The notes: generated from the letters alone by a model not told the origin. A stretch of 64,000 nucleotides of DNA from Actinomadura oligospora ATCC 43269 (GCF_000518265.1 NZ_JADG01000007.1:124001-188000); one strand, 5' to 3'; positions 51,108 through 60,846 are shown, counted from the first letter of the stretch. A program made the numbers and translations.

Positions 51108-52313
51108 ATGGACGGCACAGCACAGCGCACGCTCCTCATCACGCTCACCGGCCGCGACCGCCCCGGGGTCACGTCGCGGCTCTTCGCCACCCTTGCGGGC
51201 TTCCCCGTCACGGTCGCCGACGTGGAGCAGGTCGTGATCCGCGGCCGGCTCGTCCTCGGCGTCCTGGTCTCCTACGCCGACGGGGCCGACATCGGACGGG
51301 TCTGGACGGCCGCCGAACGCGTCGCGACGGACCTCGACATGGAGGTCGAGCTGTCCACCGGGCGCGACCGGGCGGTGCCACGGCGCCGCGGGCGGCTGCA
51401 CGTGACCGTGCTCGGCGCCCCGCTCCTGCCCGCCGCGATGGCCGGGATCGCCGGGCGGATCGCCGCGAACGGCGCCAACATCGACCGCATCGAGCGGCTC
51501 GCCGGATACCCCGTGACCTGCATCGAGATGGACGTCTCGGGCGCCGACAAGACCACCCTGCGCGCCGCGCTCGCCCAGGAGGCCGCCGAACGGCAGGTCG
51601 ACGTGGCCGTCCAGCCGGGCGGGCTGCAGCGCCGGGCCAAGCGGCTGATCGTCATGGACGTGGACTCCACCCTCATCCTGGGCGAGGTCATCGAGCTGCT
51701 CGCCGAGCAGGCGGGCTGCCTGGACGAGGTCGCCAAGGTCACCGGGGCCGCGATGCGCGGCGAGCTGGACTTCGAGGGGTCGCTGCGGGAGCGGGTCGCG
51801 CTGCTGGCCGGGCTGGACGCGGGCGCGCTGGAGATCGTCCGGAAGAAGATCGAACTGGCCGCCGGGGCGCGCACGATGGTCCGCACGCTGAAGCGGCTGG
51901 ACTACAAGTTCGCGATCGTCTCCGGCGGGTTCACGCAGGTCACCGACGCCCTCGTGGAGGACCTCGGGATCGACTACTCGGCCGCCAACACCCTGGAGGT
52001 CCAGGACGGCCGCCTCACCGGACGCGTCGTCGGGCCGGTGATCGACCGGGCGGGCAAGGCCGCCGCCCTGGAGCGGTTCGCCCGGGAGGCCGGGATCCCG
52101 ATCAGCCAGACGGTCGCGATCGGCGACGGCGCGAACGACCTGGACATGCTGCAGGCCGCGGGCCTCGGCATCGCCTACAACGCCAAGCCGGTCGTCCGGC
52201 AGGCCGCCGACACCGCCGTGAACGTCCCGTACCTGGACACGATCCTGTTCCTGCTGGGCATCAGCCGCGAGGACGTCGAGGCGGCCGACGCCGCCGACCC
52301 CTCCGTCGGCTGA
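51108..52313 (+). CDS. serB: Phosphoserine phosphatase SerB
   Basis: A 401-residue phosphatase: two N-terminal ACT domains (about 5-165), then the HAD domain with nucleophile Asp 184 and acid Asp 186 in MDVDSTLI. SGGFTQV, the Lys before ALERFA, and IGDGANDLDML follow. It makes L-serine from phosphoserine; the ACT domains allow serine feedback. ATG 51108 is used; GTG 51099 is 3 codons earlier. There is no good ribosome site, and a TACCGT -10-like hexamer 10 bp upstream suggests a leaderless transcript. Confidence 0.95.
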   Translation: MDGTAQRTLLITLTGRDRPGVTSRLFATLAGFPVTVADVEQVVIRGRLVLGVLVSYADGADIGRVWTAAERVATDLDMEVELSTGRDRAVPRRRGRLHVTVLGAPLLPAAMAGIAGRIAANGANIDRIERLAGYPVTCIEMDVSGADKTTLRAALAQEAAERQVDVAVQPGGLQRRAKRLIVMDVDSTLILGEVIELLAEQAGCLDEVAKVTGAAMRGELDFEGSLRERVALLAGLDAGALEIVRKKIELAAGARTMVRTLKRLDYKFAIVSGGFTQVTDALVEDLGIDYSAANTLEVQDGRLTGRVVGPVIDRAGKAAALERFAREAGIPISQTVAIGDGANDLDMLQAAGLGIAYNAKPVVRQAADTAVNVPYLDTILFLLGISREDVEAADAADPSVG

Positions 52314-52320
52314 CGCGACC

Positions 52321-52387
52321 GGCCGTCCCCGGGACGGCCAGCGGAGTCGACCCGCAGCGGTGACGGCCAGCGGCGGTGACCGCTGGC
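52321..52387 (+). terminator. Two hairpins after serB
   Basis: GGCCGTCCC-C-GGGACGGCC (52321-52339) and GCCAGCGG-CGGTGA-CCGCTGGC (52366-52387) are perfect stems within 75 bp of the serB stop. Neither has a T-run. They lie on the same strand as the following FUSC gene, so partial read-through is possible. Confidence 0.6.
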
Positions 52388-52598
52388 ACGGGCCACCGGG
52401 GCTCCACGGACGAGCGGGAGCGCCTTCCGCGGGTCTCCCTGGACGCCGCGAAACGGCCGGGGTCCACCGCGCCCTTTACTCCCGTCCCCCCTTCCGGGAC
52501 GGAAGGTCATCGGGCGGACATCGCCAACTGGTGATCATCCAGGTGAGACGGGGTATACCTTCCCTGGTCCGTCGCGGGTTGGGGGGAGCGGTGCCGCG

Positions 52599-54947
52599 AT
52601 GCTGAAGCGCGTCCGGCAGGCGTACGCCTCGATCGGCTCGTTCGGGAGCGAGGCGACGCCCTTCTACGGGCTCTCGGCCGCCCTCGCGGTGACCGCGCCG
52701 CTGATCGCCGGGGTGATGACCCACCGCGCCGCGACGGGCGCGATGATCGCCCTGGGCGCGTTCCTGGTGGCGCAGCGCGCGCCCGAGGGGCCGTACGGCG
52801 CGCAGGCCCGCAACCTCGGCAGCGCGGTCATGCTGGTGGCGGTCGGCTCGGCCCTCGGCGGGCTGCTCAGCGGGCACGTCTGGCTGTCGGTCGTGGTCGT
52901 CCCGCCGGTGGTGGCGCTCGGGTCGGCGGTGCCCTGGATCGGCTCGACGGCGGGCCTGGCGGTGCTGCTGGCGGCCGTCCGGCCGCACCCCGACGACGTC
53001 GTGTACATCGGGTTCCTGGAACTGCTCGGCGGCGTGCTGTTCTGCGTGATCGTGCTGGCGCCCTGGCCCGCGCGGCGGCTGCGTCCGCTGCGGGACGCCC
53101 TCTCGGACGCGGCGGACGAGGTCGCCGGGGCGCTCGACGCGGTCGCCCAGGAGATCGGCACCCCCGACGCCGCCGCCCTGGACGCCGTCCAGATCACCAA
53201 TCCGGACCTCGCCGCCGTCGTCCACACCGTCGACTGGGAGGAGCAGCGCCGCTCCGCCGCCGAGGCCCTGACCGAGGCGCGCGGAACCTACGCCATGTAC
53301 CGGACGGGCCGCGGCCAGGACGAGCCGACACGTCCGGAACGCCTGCTGGACGCGCTGTCCCGCATCCTGCACGAGACCGTCGCGCTGCGCGCCCTCGTCG
53401 AGGCCGAGCGGGGCCGCCCGCCGGACCGCAACCGCGAGTGGGAGCTGGACGCGCACGTCGCGATCTCCGCGTTGGCCGCCCGCCTGCGGCTGCTGTCGGG
53501 CGCGGTCCGCACCGCCGGGGAGTCCCCGCTGGGCGCGCCGCTCGGCGACCTGGACTCGGCCGCGATCCGGCGGCTGGCCCGGCAGAGCGACCGGATCCGC
53601 CGGGCGGGCAAGACCGGGGAGGAGGACATGGTCGCGGTCGCGCTGACCGACCAGATCCTGCGGTCCATCGACCGGATCGCGGGCGCCGTGGACTCCGCGC
53701 GGCGGCTGGTCAAGGCCGGGCTGCGGCTCGGGTTCGGGCCGCCGCAGCTCCCGACGCCGGACCCGGTGTCGCTGTGGGACCGGATCAGCCGGGCCGTCCG
53801 CACCCGGTCGCCGACGTTCCGGCAGGTCGCGCGGATCTCCGTCACCGCGTTCGTGGCCATGTCGATCTCGGCCGTGATGAAGCTGAACCACGGGCAGTGG
53901 ATGGTGATCACCGCGATGCTCAGCCTGCGCGGCACCTACGGCGAGACGATCGACCGGGTCATCGAGCGCGTGATCGGCACCGCGTTCGGAGCGGTGATCG
54001 CGGCGGTGCTGCTCGGCTTCGCCCCGGACCCGCTCACCGTCGCGTACTTCGTGTTCCCGCTGGCCCTGGTCGCGTTCACGGTGCGGGACATCGCGATCAC
54101 CTACTGGTTCCTGTTCGGCACGCCGCTGGGCCTGATGCTGCTGGACTTCTCCACGCCGTCCAACTGGGTGGCCGCCGCGGAGCGAATCGGGCTCACCCTG
54201 TTCGGCGGGGTCCTGACCGTGCTGGCCGTCCGGCTGCTCTGGCCGACGGGGCACCTCGAGCGGCTTCCGCGCCAGCTGCGCGAGCTGCTCCGCATGCACG
54301 CCGACCTGGTCCGGGCGACCGCCGAGGTGGTCGTCGGGGAGCGCGAGCAGCTGCCGCACGAGAAGATCGTCACCGCCGAGGAGAGCGCCGAGGAGGTCTC
54401 CGAGACGCGCACCATGCTCGGCCGCGAGCGGGTCCCCGACGAGCGGCGGATCCGCGAGCTGCGCGGCGCGATCGCCGCCGCGCACAGGATCCGCGACCAC
54501 CTCATCGCGGTCGGCCGGATGACCCGCGAGCAGGAGGTCGACGTCGGGCCCGTCCCGGAGATCCTGGACCGGATCGCCGACCTGCTGGAGGAGTCGGCCG
54601 CGTTGATGGCCGACCCGCCGCCCGATCCCGCCGCGGCCGAGGGGCCGTCCACCGAGGAGCGGCTGGACGAGGAGTTCTCCGATCTCGACGACCACCTGGC
54701 CACGATCGCCAGGCGCCGCCGCGAGGAGGTCAAGGGCGGCGTCGGGCCGGACACGTTCACGCCGCTCCGGCACACCCTGCTGGAGGTCTCCGGCACCCGC
54801 TACGCGCTGCGGTCCCTGCGCCGCGACACCGACGCGCTGGTCGACAGCGCGCGGAAGGCCGTCCTGCCGGACGAGCCCAGGCCGTCCCCGGCCCCCGGTC
54901 CCGAGGCCGAGCCCGAGCCGGACGACCGGCTCCAGGAGTCCCGGTAG
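52599..54947 (+). CDS. FUSC-family membrane protein
   Basis: A 782-residue fusaric-acid-resistance-like protein: two blocks of about six helices (about 22-155 and 405-550) separated by a cytoplasmic domain, plus a long acidic, charged tail with coiled coils (about 560-780). LIAGVMTHRAATGAMIALGA and the second-block MKLNHGQWMVITAMLSLRGT are family signatures. Such proteins export aromatic acids or act with envelope lipids. A GGGGGGAG sequence precedes the start at about 11 nt. The last bases fall in a 28-bp repeat. Confidence 0.85.
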   Translation: MLKRVRQAYASIGSFGSEATPFYGLSAALAVTAPLIAGVMTHRAATGAMIALGAFLVAQRAPEGPYGAQARNLGSAVMLVAVGSALGGLLSGHVWLSVVVVPPVVALGSAVPWIGSTAGLAVLLAAVRPHPDDVVYIGFLELLGGVLFCVIVLAPWPARRLRPLRDALSDAADEVAGALDAVAQEIGTPDAAALDAVQITNPDLAAVVHTVDWEEQRRSAAEALTEARGTYAMYRTGRGQDEPTRPERLLDALSRILHETVALRALVEAERGRPPDRNREWELDAHVAISALAARLRLLSGAVRTAGESPLGAPLGDLDSAAIRRLARQSDRIRRAGKTGEEDMVAVALTDQILRSIDRIAGAVDSARRLVKAGLRLGFGPPQLPTPDPVSLWDRISRAVRTRSPTFRQVARISVTAFVAMSISAVMKLNHGQWMVITAMLSLRGTYGETIDRVIERVIGTAFGAVIAAVLLGFAPDPLTVAYFVFPLALVAFTVRDIAITYWFLFGTPLGLMLLDFSTPSNWVAAAERIGLTLFGGVLTVLAVRLLWPTGHLERLPRQLRELLRMHADLVRATAEVVVGEREQLPHEKIVTAEESAEEVSETRTMLGRERVPDERRIRELRGAIAAAHRIRDHLIAVGRMTREQEVDVGPVPEILDRIADLLEESAALMADPPPDPAAAEGPSTEERLDEEFSDLDDHLATIARRRREEVKGGVGPDTFTPLRHTLLEVSGTRYALRSLRRDTDALVDSARKAVLPDEPRPSPAPGPEAEPEPDDRLQESR

Positions 54948-55028
54948 CCGAAGATCAGCCTTCGGGACGCTGTAGCCGAAACCAGCTCTTCGGGGCGCGG
55001 TGGCCGGAGGTCAGCTCTTCGGGTCGCG
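54944..55028. repeat. 28-bp tandem repeat, 3 copies, spanning two gene ends
   Basis: Units start at 54944, 54972 and 55000 (GTAGCCGAAGATCAGCCTTC... with variants), each with CAGC-CTTCGGG. They run from the stop codon of FUSC to the 3' end of the convergent SixA-like gene, so the third unit is coding. Confidence 0.8.
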
Positions 55029-55481
55029 GTAGACGATCAGGTCGCCGGTGCCGGGGCGGACGGCGCTCCAGGCGTCCGGCAGGCCGATGACGGCGAGCGA
55101 GCAGGTGGGGAAGCCCATCGGCGCCTCGTCCGGGGCCAGGTCGTGGACGAGCCGGTGCACCGAGGGGTTGTGGCCGACGAGCAGCAGCGTGCCCACCTCG
55201 TCGCCGGTCTCCCGGACGAGCCCGAGCAGCTCGTCGGCGTCGTTGGCGTAGATCAGCGGCTCGTACCGGACGCCGGCGTCGATCTTCAGTTCGCCGAGGG
55301 TCTGCCGGGTGCGGACGGCGGGCGAGCAGAGCACCAGGCCGGGCGCGCGGCCGTGGGCGCGGAGCCAGTCTCCGGCGGCGGACGCGTCGCGCCGTCCCCG
55401 CCCGGTGAGCTCCCGGTCGGCGTCGGCCTTCCCGAAGCCGTCCTCGGTCTTGGCGTGCCGGAGCACGATCAGCGTGGGCAT
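55011..55481 (-). CDS. SixA-like histidine phosphatase
   Basis: A 156-residue phosphohistidine phosphatase. It has the catalytic RHAK (about residues 8-11), VLCSPAVRTRQTL with the second Arg, and LLVGHNPSV with the second His. SixA dephosphorylates phosphohistidine proteins such as ArcB in enteric bacteria; the actinobacterial target is unknown. Its C-terminal codons are made by the 28-bp repeat. Confidence 0.9.
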   Translation of the reverse strand: MPTLIVLRHAKTEDGFGKADADRELTGRGRRDASAAGDWLRAHGRAPGLVLCSPAVRTRQTLGELKIDAGVRYEPLIYANDADELLGLVRETGDEVGTLLLVGHNPSVHRLVHDLAPDEAPMGFPTCSLAVIGLPDAWSAVRPGTGDLIVYRDPKS

Positions 55482-55491
55482 CCCCGGGGTC

Positions 55492-55605
55492 CTACGGCGC
55501 GACCAGGTAGGCGAGCAGGAAGAGCACGCCGATGATCGCCAGCATCCCGACGAGGACGAGGGTGAACCCCTTCGGGCCGGACAGGGTGGACTTCTCGCCG
55601 CTCAA
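55492..55605 (-). CDS. 37-residue single-helix membrane peptide
   Basis: A 37-residue peptide from TTG 55605: SGEKSTLSGPKGF, then one strong helix TLVLVGMLAIIGVLFLLAY, ending LVAP. GGGAGG lies 7 nt upstream, which is good support for the unusual start. Longer open frames exist upstream but look non-coding. It is 10 bp upstream of the SixA gene on the same strand and may be co-transcribed. Its function is unknown. Confidence 0.6.
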   Translation of the reverse strand: MSGEKSTLSGPKGFTLVLVGMLAIIGVLFLLAYLVAP

Positions 55606-55759
55606 GGCCGCGCCTCCCGCGTTTCGATGTGGTGTCGTACAAGCGTACGGCCGGACCCCCGTGCCCCGGATCCAGGGCCATGCCACACCCCCGGTCCGAC
55701 GGCAGAACCGCCCACCCGGCGGCCGAACACGACCAGCCCGCCCAGTCGGCGGGACATGA

Positions 55760-55794
55760 CGCGCCCCCGTCCGGACGGGCCGGACGGGGGCGCG
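55760..55794 (-). terminator. Strong hairpin terminator of the pyrophosphatase gene
   Basis: CGCGCCCCCGTCCGG and CCGGACGGGGGCGCG form a perfect 15-bp stem with loop ACGGG, 74 bp beyond the hppA stop on the minus strand. No T-run follows. Confidence 0.75.
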
Positions 55795-55867
55795 ATGCGA
55801 GCCTCAGCGAGGCGGGCTCCAGGGGAGCCGTCCTCGCGACGGGCGGGCGCGAGTGGGGCTCAGTGGG

Positions 55868-58336
55868 TCACTCCTTCGTGGTGGGGTCGGCGGTGCGGGT
55901 CGTGCCGTTGGCCTCGGCCACGGTGGCCTCCCCGCCCGCGGTGACCGTCTCGGCCGAGGGCGCCCCGCCCGGCGGCGGAAGCGGCTTGGACACGGCGGTC
56001 TCGACGGGCTCCTCGGCCTCGGCCTCGGCCATCTCGCCGATCGGGTCGGCGCGGCGCTTGGAGATGACGATCGCCGCCACGACCACGGCGATCGCGACGA
56101 GCGCGACGACGACGCGCAGCCAGGTGTTCCCGGCGTAGCGGACCACGGCGTCGGCGACCAGCAGCGCGACCAGGTTCATCACCTTGATCAGCGGGTTGAT
56201 CGCGGGGCCCGCGGTGTCCTTGAACGGGTCGCCGACGGTGTCGCCGATCACGGTCGCGGCGTGCGCCTCGGAGCCCTTGCCGCCGAGCTTGCCCTCCTCG
56301 ACCAGCTTCTTGGCGTTGTCCCACGCGCCGCCGGAGTTGGAGAGGAACACCGCCATCAGCACCCCGGCCGCGATCGCGCCGCCCAGGTAGGCGCCGAGCG
56401 GGGCGTAGCCGAGCGCGAACCCGACCGCGATCGGGGTCATGATCGCCAGCAGCCCGGGAGTGGCGAGCTCGCGCTGCGCGTCCTGGGTGCAGATCGACAC
56501 GACCCGGTCGTAGTCGGGCTCCTCGGTGCCGTCCATGATCCCCGGACGGGTCCGGAACTGGTTGCGGACCTCGACCACGACGCGTCCGGCCGCCCGGCCG
56601 ACCGCCATGATCGCCAGGCCCGCGAACAGGAACACCACGGCCGCGCCGATCACCAGGCCGATCAGCACGTTCGGGTTGTCGATCGACAGCGAGAACACCT
56701 TGAAGTCGCCGAGCGCGTCCTTCGCCGAGGGCGAGGCGTGCCCGAGCGCGTTCACCACGGTCGTCCGGAACGAGCCGAACAGCGCGGTCGCGGCGAGGAC
56801 GGCGGTCGCGATCGCGATGCCCTTGGTGATCGCCTTGGTGGTGTTGCCGACCGCGTCCAGCCGCTCCAGCACCGCGGCGGCCTCGCCCTGGACGTCGCCG
56901 GACATCTCGGCGATGCCCTGCGCGTTGTCGGAGACCGGGCCGAAGGTGTCCATGGACACGATCACGCCGACCGTGGTGAGCAGGCCCGTTCCGGCCATCG
57001 CCACGGCGAACAGCGCGACCGTGGTGTTGCCGAAGCCGAGCAGGAACGCGCCGTAGACGGCGCCGGCGATCACCAGGGCGGTGTAGACGGCCGACTCCAG
57101 GCCGAGCGAGATCCCGGAGAGGATCACGGTCGCGGGGCCGGTGCGGGCACTTCCGGTCACCTCCTTGACCGGCTTGCGGTTGGTCTCGGTGAAGTAGCCG
57201 GTGAGCAGCTGGATCGCGCTGGCCAGCAGGATCCCGATCAGGACGGCTCCGAGCGCGACCCAGCGCGGGTCGGCGTCCAGGCCCTGGATCTTGGGGTCGG
57301 TGACGCCGTGCAGGTCGGCGAACGAGGACGGCAGGTAGGCGAAGGCCGCGATCGCGACCAGCACGGCCGAGAAGATCGCGGAGATGAAGAACCCGCGGTT
57401 GATCGCCGACATCCCGGACCGGTCGGACGCGCGCGGCGCGACCGCGAAGATCCCGACCACCGCGGTGATCACGCCGATCATCGGGACGATCAGCGGGAAG
57501 ACCAGGCCCTCGTTGCCGAACGCGTTGGTGCCGAGGATGAGCGCGGCGACCAGCATGACCGCGTACGACTCGAACAGGTCGGCGGCCATCCCGGCGCAGT
57601 CGCCGACGTTGTCGCCCACGTTGTCGGCGATCGTCGCGGCGTTGCGCGGGTCGTCCTCGGGGATGCCCTGCTCGACCTTGCCGACCAGGTCGGCGCCGAC
57701 GTCGGCGGCCTTGGTGAAGATGCCGCCGCCGACCCGCATGAACATGGCGAGCAGCGCGGCGCCGAAGCCGAAGCCCTCGAGCACCTTCGGCGCCTCGCCC
57801 TTGTAGGCGAGGACGACCACGGCGGCGCCGAACAGGCCGAGCCCGACGGTGAACATGCCCGCGACGCCGCCGGTGCGGAAGGCGATGCGCATGGCCTTGC
57901 GCTCGCCGCCCTCGGCGTCCCGGGCGGCGGCGGCGACGCGCACGTTGCCGCGCACCGCCAGCCACATGCCGGTGAACCCGGTGACCGCCGAGAACAGCGC
58001 CCCGACGACGAAGAAGACCGACCGGCCGATCCGCTCGCCCGTGCTGTCGGCGGGCAGCAGGAGCAGCAGGAACGGGATGACGACAACGAAGATGGCGACC
58101 GTGCGGAACTGGCGTTTCAGGTAGGCGAGCGCGCCGACCTGGACGGCCCGCGCGATGGACTGCATCTTCTCGGTGCCCTGGCCCGCGGCCAGGACCTCCC
58201 GTACCAGTCCTGCGGCGACGGCCAGTGCCAGCAGCGCGACCACGGCGACGACGACCACCAAAGTGAGGTCACCGCCGCCGAGACTGACGTCCGCGGCTTT
58301 CGCAACGGCCGGGCTTGACAGGGAAAGCCCAGACAT
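55868..58336 (-). CDS. hppA: K+-independent H+-translocating inorganic pyrophosphatase
   Basis: An 822-residue membrane pyrophosphatase with about 16 helices that pumps protons with energy from pyrophosphate. The active-site motifs DVGADLVGKVE and DNVGDNVGDCAGMAADLFESY are intact, and near the end GDTVGDPFKDTAGPAINPLIK. The residues GNTTKA (Lys where K+-dependent enzymes have Ala) indicate the K+-independent proton-pumping class. A Glu/Ala-rich cytoplasmic tail of about 50 residues closes it. ATG 58336 has GAGGAGG upstream. Confidence 0.95.
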   Translation of the reverse strand: MSGLSLSSPAVAKAADVSLGGGDLTLVVVVAVVALLALAVAAGLVREVLAAGQGTEKMQSIARAVQVGALAYLKRQFRTVAIFVVVIPFLLLLLPADSTGERIGRSVFFVVGALFSAVTGFTGMWLAVRGNVRVAAAARDAEGGERKAMRIAFRTGGVAGMFTVGLGLFGAAVVVLAYKGEAPKVLEGFGFGAALLAMFMRVGGGIFTKAADVGADLVGKVEQGIPEDDPRNAATIADNVGDNVGDCAGMAADLFESYAVMLVAALILGTNAFGNEGLVFPLIVPMIGVITAVVGIFAVAPRASDRSGMSAINRGFFISAIFSAVLVAIAAFAYLPSSFADLHGVTDPKIQGLDADPRWVALGAVLIGILLASAIQLLTGYFTETNRKPVKEVTGSARTGPATVILSGISLGLESAVYTALVIAGAVYGAFLLGFGNTTVALFAVAMAGTGLLTTVGVIVSMDTFGPVSDNAQGIAEMSGDVQGEAAAVLERLDAVGNTTKAITKGIAIATAVLAATALFGSFRTTVVNALGHASPSAKDALGDFKVFSLSIDNPNVLIGLVIGAAVVFLFAGLAIMAVGRAAGRVVVEVRNQFRTRPGIMDGTEEPDYDRVVSICTQDAQRELATPGLLAIMTPIAVGFALGYAPLGAYLGGAIAAGVLMAVFLSNSGGAWDNAKKLVEEGKLGGKGSEAHAATVIGDTVGDPFKDTAGPAINPLIKVMNLVALLVADAVVRYAGNTWLRVVVALVAIAVVVAAIVISKRRADPIGEMAEAEAEEPVETAVSKPLPPPGGAPSAETVTAGGEATVAEANGTTRTADPTTKE

Positions 58337-58816
58337 CCGTCCTCCTCGACAGGGGCGTGGCGATCCGGATCGTCCAAACGGACGATCTTTACCGCGTACC
58401 CCGCGAGCGGCCGGTTCAATGTCTCCGAGGAGGGACGGGCCCCCTGCACCCCTCGGCGGCAACGCCGAATCAGTCACTGCGCACGGCTACGCGGGTGCCG
58501 GGAGTGTACGCAGGTGGCGACGGGTTTGAGAAGACCGTCCGGGACCTCCCGGAGGCGGACTGGAATGGCAATACCCGAGGGCCCGGGTTTTGCTCGCGTC
58601 CGCCCCGGTCCGTCCGTCCGGGCTGGTCAGACAGGGTAAGCTTTCTCTTACCTCATAGCCATAATCGCGTCACGCCATCCCCGCGGACCCCACGCTTCCC
58701 AGTTATAGACATCCGTAATTGGTAAATGGACTCCGGCCGTTATCCGAACGGCGCGAAGATCGACGAGAGAACGATCTCATAACCGTTCCTCCCACACGCA
58801 CCAGTGACACCCCGGA
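58337..58816. other. Region upstream of hppA
   Basis: A 480-bp non-coding region between two minus-strand genes. It contains the palindrome TCCGGGA-CC-TCCCGGA (58538-58553) and an AT-richer part (about 58640-58800) with the inverted repeat GGTAAG-N6-CTTACC (58635-58652). The latter resembles half of an IdeR/DtxR-type site but with too long a centre. A weak hairpin GCCGTT/AACGGC (58736-58752) follows the kinase stop. No gene seen. Confidence 0.4.
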
Positions 58817-60193
58817 TCACTTCTGTCCCGAATTCGGCAGGCGCACCGTGACGCGAAGGCCACCGCCCGGATTCGGCGACGCGACCGCCGTCCCGCCGTG
58901 CGCGCCCGCCACCGCGCGGACGATCGACAGCCCGAGGCCGCTGCCCCGGTCCGACCGCACCCGCTCCGCGCCCAGCCGCCGGAACGGCTCGAAGATCGTC
59001 TCGGTCTCGTAGGCCGGGACGACCGGCCCGGTGTTGGTCACCGTCAGCTCCGTCCAGCCGTCGTGCACGCCGGTCATCACCCGGCACGTCCCGCCGCGGT
59101 GGTTGTGCCGGACGGCGTTCTCCACCAGGTTCTGGACGAGCCGTTCGAGCAGCACCGGATCACCGGCCGTCGGCGCCGGGGCGAACTCGCCCCGCACCGT
59201 GACGTCCCGGTCGGCCGCCTCGCCGTTCTCCGCCGCCGCGAGGTCCACCACGTGCCGGGCGACGTCGGCGAGGTCCAGCGGAATCCGCTCGGTCACCTCG
59301 TTCTCGCCGCCCGCGAGGGTGAGCAGCCCGTCGATCAGCCGCTCGTGCCGCTCGTTCACCACCAGCAGCGACTCGCCCAGCCGCCGGACGTCCTCGGACG
59401 CGCCGCGCCGCCGCACCGCGACGTCCACGAGGGTCCGGTTGATCGCGAGCGGGGTGCGCAGCTCGTGCGAGGCGTTCGCCACGAACCGGCGCTGCCCGTC
59501 GAACGACCTGGACAGCCGTCCGAGCATCGTGTCGAAGGTGTCGGCCAGCTCGCGCACCTCGTCGCGCGGCCCGTCGTAGCCGATCCGCTCGGTCAGGTCG
59601 TGGCTGCGCGCGACCCGCCGCGCCGTCTCGGTGATCCGCTGGACGGGCCGCAGCGCCCGGTCGGCCATCAGCCAGCCGAGCCCGAGCGCCGCCAGCGCCA
59701 CCAGGCCGAGCGCGATCGCCCCCTGCGTCAGCACCGAGTCGAGCGTCGCCTTCTGGAAGTCGTCCGCCGCGCCGCCGACCCGCTGCCGCTGGATCAGGTA
59801 GGCCGCCTTCACGCTGGTGCCATCCTTGGGGCCGACCGTGCCGATCGCGGTCAGCGGTCCTCCGCCGACCCTGACCGGCCCCTTCGGCTGGTTCCGCGTC
59901 TTGGCGGTCACCACCGGGGACTGCATGAGCGCCAGCGGATCAGGCGTCCGGCCCGTCGGGGCCTGCAGGAGCCGCAGCGGGTCCGGCGTCCCGCCCGGCA
60001 TCGGCGTGCCGTCCAGCGCCTGCGAGGACATGACGACCTGGTTCACCAGCTGCCCGCGCGGCCCCTGGAGGCTGTTCTGGACGAGCACGTAGGTCAGCGT
60101 GAGCAGGACGATCCCCGCCGCGACGAACATGCCCCCGTACAGCAGGGCCAGCCGCGCCCGGATCGTCGCCCTCATGCGGATGGTCGGCTTCAT
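58817..60193 (-). CDS. Sensor histidine kinase (HAMP/HisKA)
   Basis: A 458-residue kinase. Helix 1 (about 12-40), an extracellular sensor region of about 130 residues, helix 2 (about 165-185), HAMP-like RALRPVQRITETARRV, then phospho-His in RRFVANASHELRTPLA. The N-box LVQNLVENAVRHN and GLGLSIVRAVAGAHGG complete the ATPase domain. The start overlaps the regulator stop (ATGA), so the order is regulator then kinase. It resembles CseC/VanS-type cell-envelope sensors and may control the divergent export operon. Confidence 0.92.
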   Translation of the reverse strand: MKPTIRMRATIRARLALLYGGMFVAAGIVLLTLTYVLVQNSLQGPRGQLVNQVVMSSQALDGTPMPGGTPDPLRLLQAPTGRTPDPLALMQSPVVTAKTRNQPKGPVRVGGGPLTAIGTVGPKDGTSVKAAYLIQRQRVGGAADDFQKATLDSVLTQGAIALGLVALAALGLGWLMADRALRPVQRITETARRVARSHDLTERIGYDGPRDEVRELADTFDTMLGRLSRSFDGQRRFVANASHELRTPLAINRTLVDVAVRRRGASEDVRRLGESLLVVNERHERLIDGLLTLAGGENEVTERIPLDLADVARHVVDLAAAENGEAADRDVTVRGEFAPAPTAGDPVLLERLVQNLVENAVRHNHRGGTCRVMTGVHDGWTELTVTNTGPVVPAYETETIFEPFRRLGAERVRSDRGSGLGLSIVRAVAGAHGGTAVASPNPGGGLRVTVRLPNSGQK

Positions 60194-60846
60194 GGGATCC
60201 GGTACCCCACTCCCGGGATGGTCTCGATGACGGCCGGCTCCCCGAGCTTGCGCCGCAACTTCATCAGGGTCACCCGGACGGTGTTGGTGAACGGGTCGGT
60301 GTGCTCGTCCCACACCTTCTCCAGCAGGCGCTCGGCGGACACGACCGTGCCGTTCGCGCGCAGCAGCTCGGCGAGCACCGCGAACTCCTTGCGCGCCAGG
60401 TGGACGTACCGGCCGTCCCGGAACACCTCGTGGTGGGACGGGTCGAGACGGATCCCCGCGCGCTCGAACGTCGGCGGGTCGGCGGGCCGGGCGCGCCGGC
60501 CCAACGCGTACACGCGCGCGAGCAGTTCCTCGAACGCGAACGGTTTCGGCAGATAGTCGTCCGCGCCGAGGCTCAGCCCCTCGACCCGTGCGGGCACCGA
60601 CGACGCCGCGGTCAGCATCAGCACCCGCACGTGCGCGTCCGACCCCGCGACCGCCCGGCACACCTCGTCGCCGTGCACGACCGGCAGGTCCCGGTCGAGC
60701 AGCAGCACGTCGTAGTCGTTCACGCCGAGCCGCTCCAGCGCGGCGTCCCCGTCGTACACCACGTCCACCGCGATCGCCTCGGCGCGCAATCCCTCCGCGA
60801 TCGAGTCGGCGAGCATCCGCTCGTCCTCGGCCACCAGCACCCGCAC
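60190..60846 (-). CDS. OmpR/PhoB-family response regulator
   Basis: A 218-residue regulator with acidic pocket VAEDER, phospho-Asp 51 in LLLDRDLP, Lys in YLPKPFAF and a C-terminal winged helix (LARKEFAVLAELL and NTVRVTLMKLRRKLG). GTG 60846 has GGAGG at 8 nt. It forms a two-gene operon with the kinase and is divergent from the lipoprotein-ABC export operon, the likely target. Confidence 0.93.
   Translation of the reverse strand: MRVLVAEDERMLADSIAEGLRAEAIAVDVVYDGDAALERLGVNDYDVLLLDRDLPVVHGDEVCRAVAGSDAHVRVLMLTAASSVPARVEGLSLGADDYLPKPFAFEELLARVYALGRRARPADPPTFERAGIRLDPSHHEVFRDGRYVHLARKEFAVLAELLRANGTVVSAERLLEKVWDEHTDPFTNTVRVTLMKLRRKLGEPAVIETIPGVGYRIP

Noticed and set aside
58635..58652. Iron box (IdeR/DtxR) upstream of hppA
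   Set aside because: GGTAAG and CTTACC arms match in part, but the 6-bp centre is too long for the 19-bp iron-box geometry.
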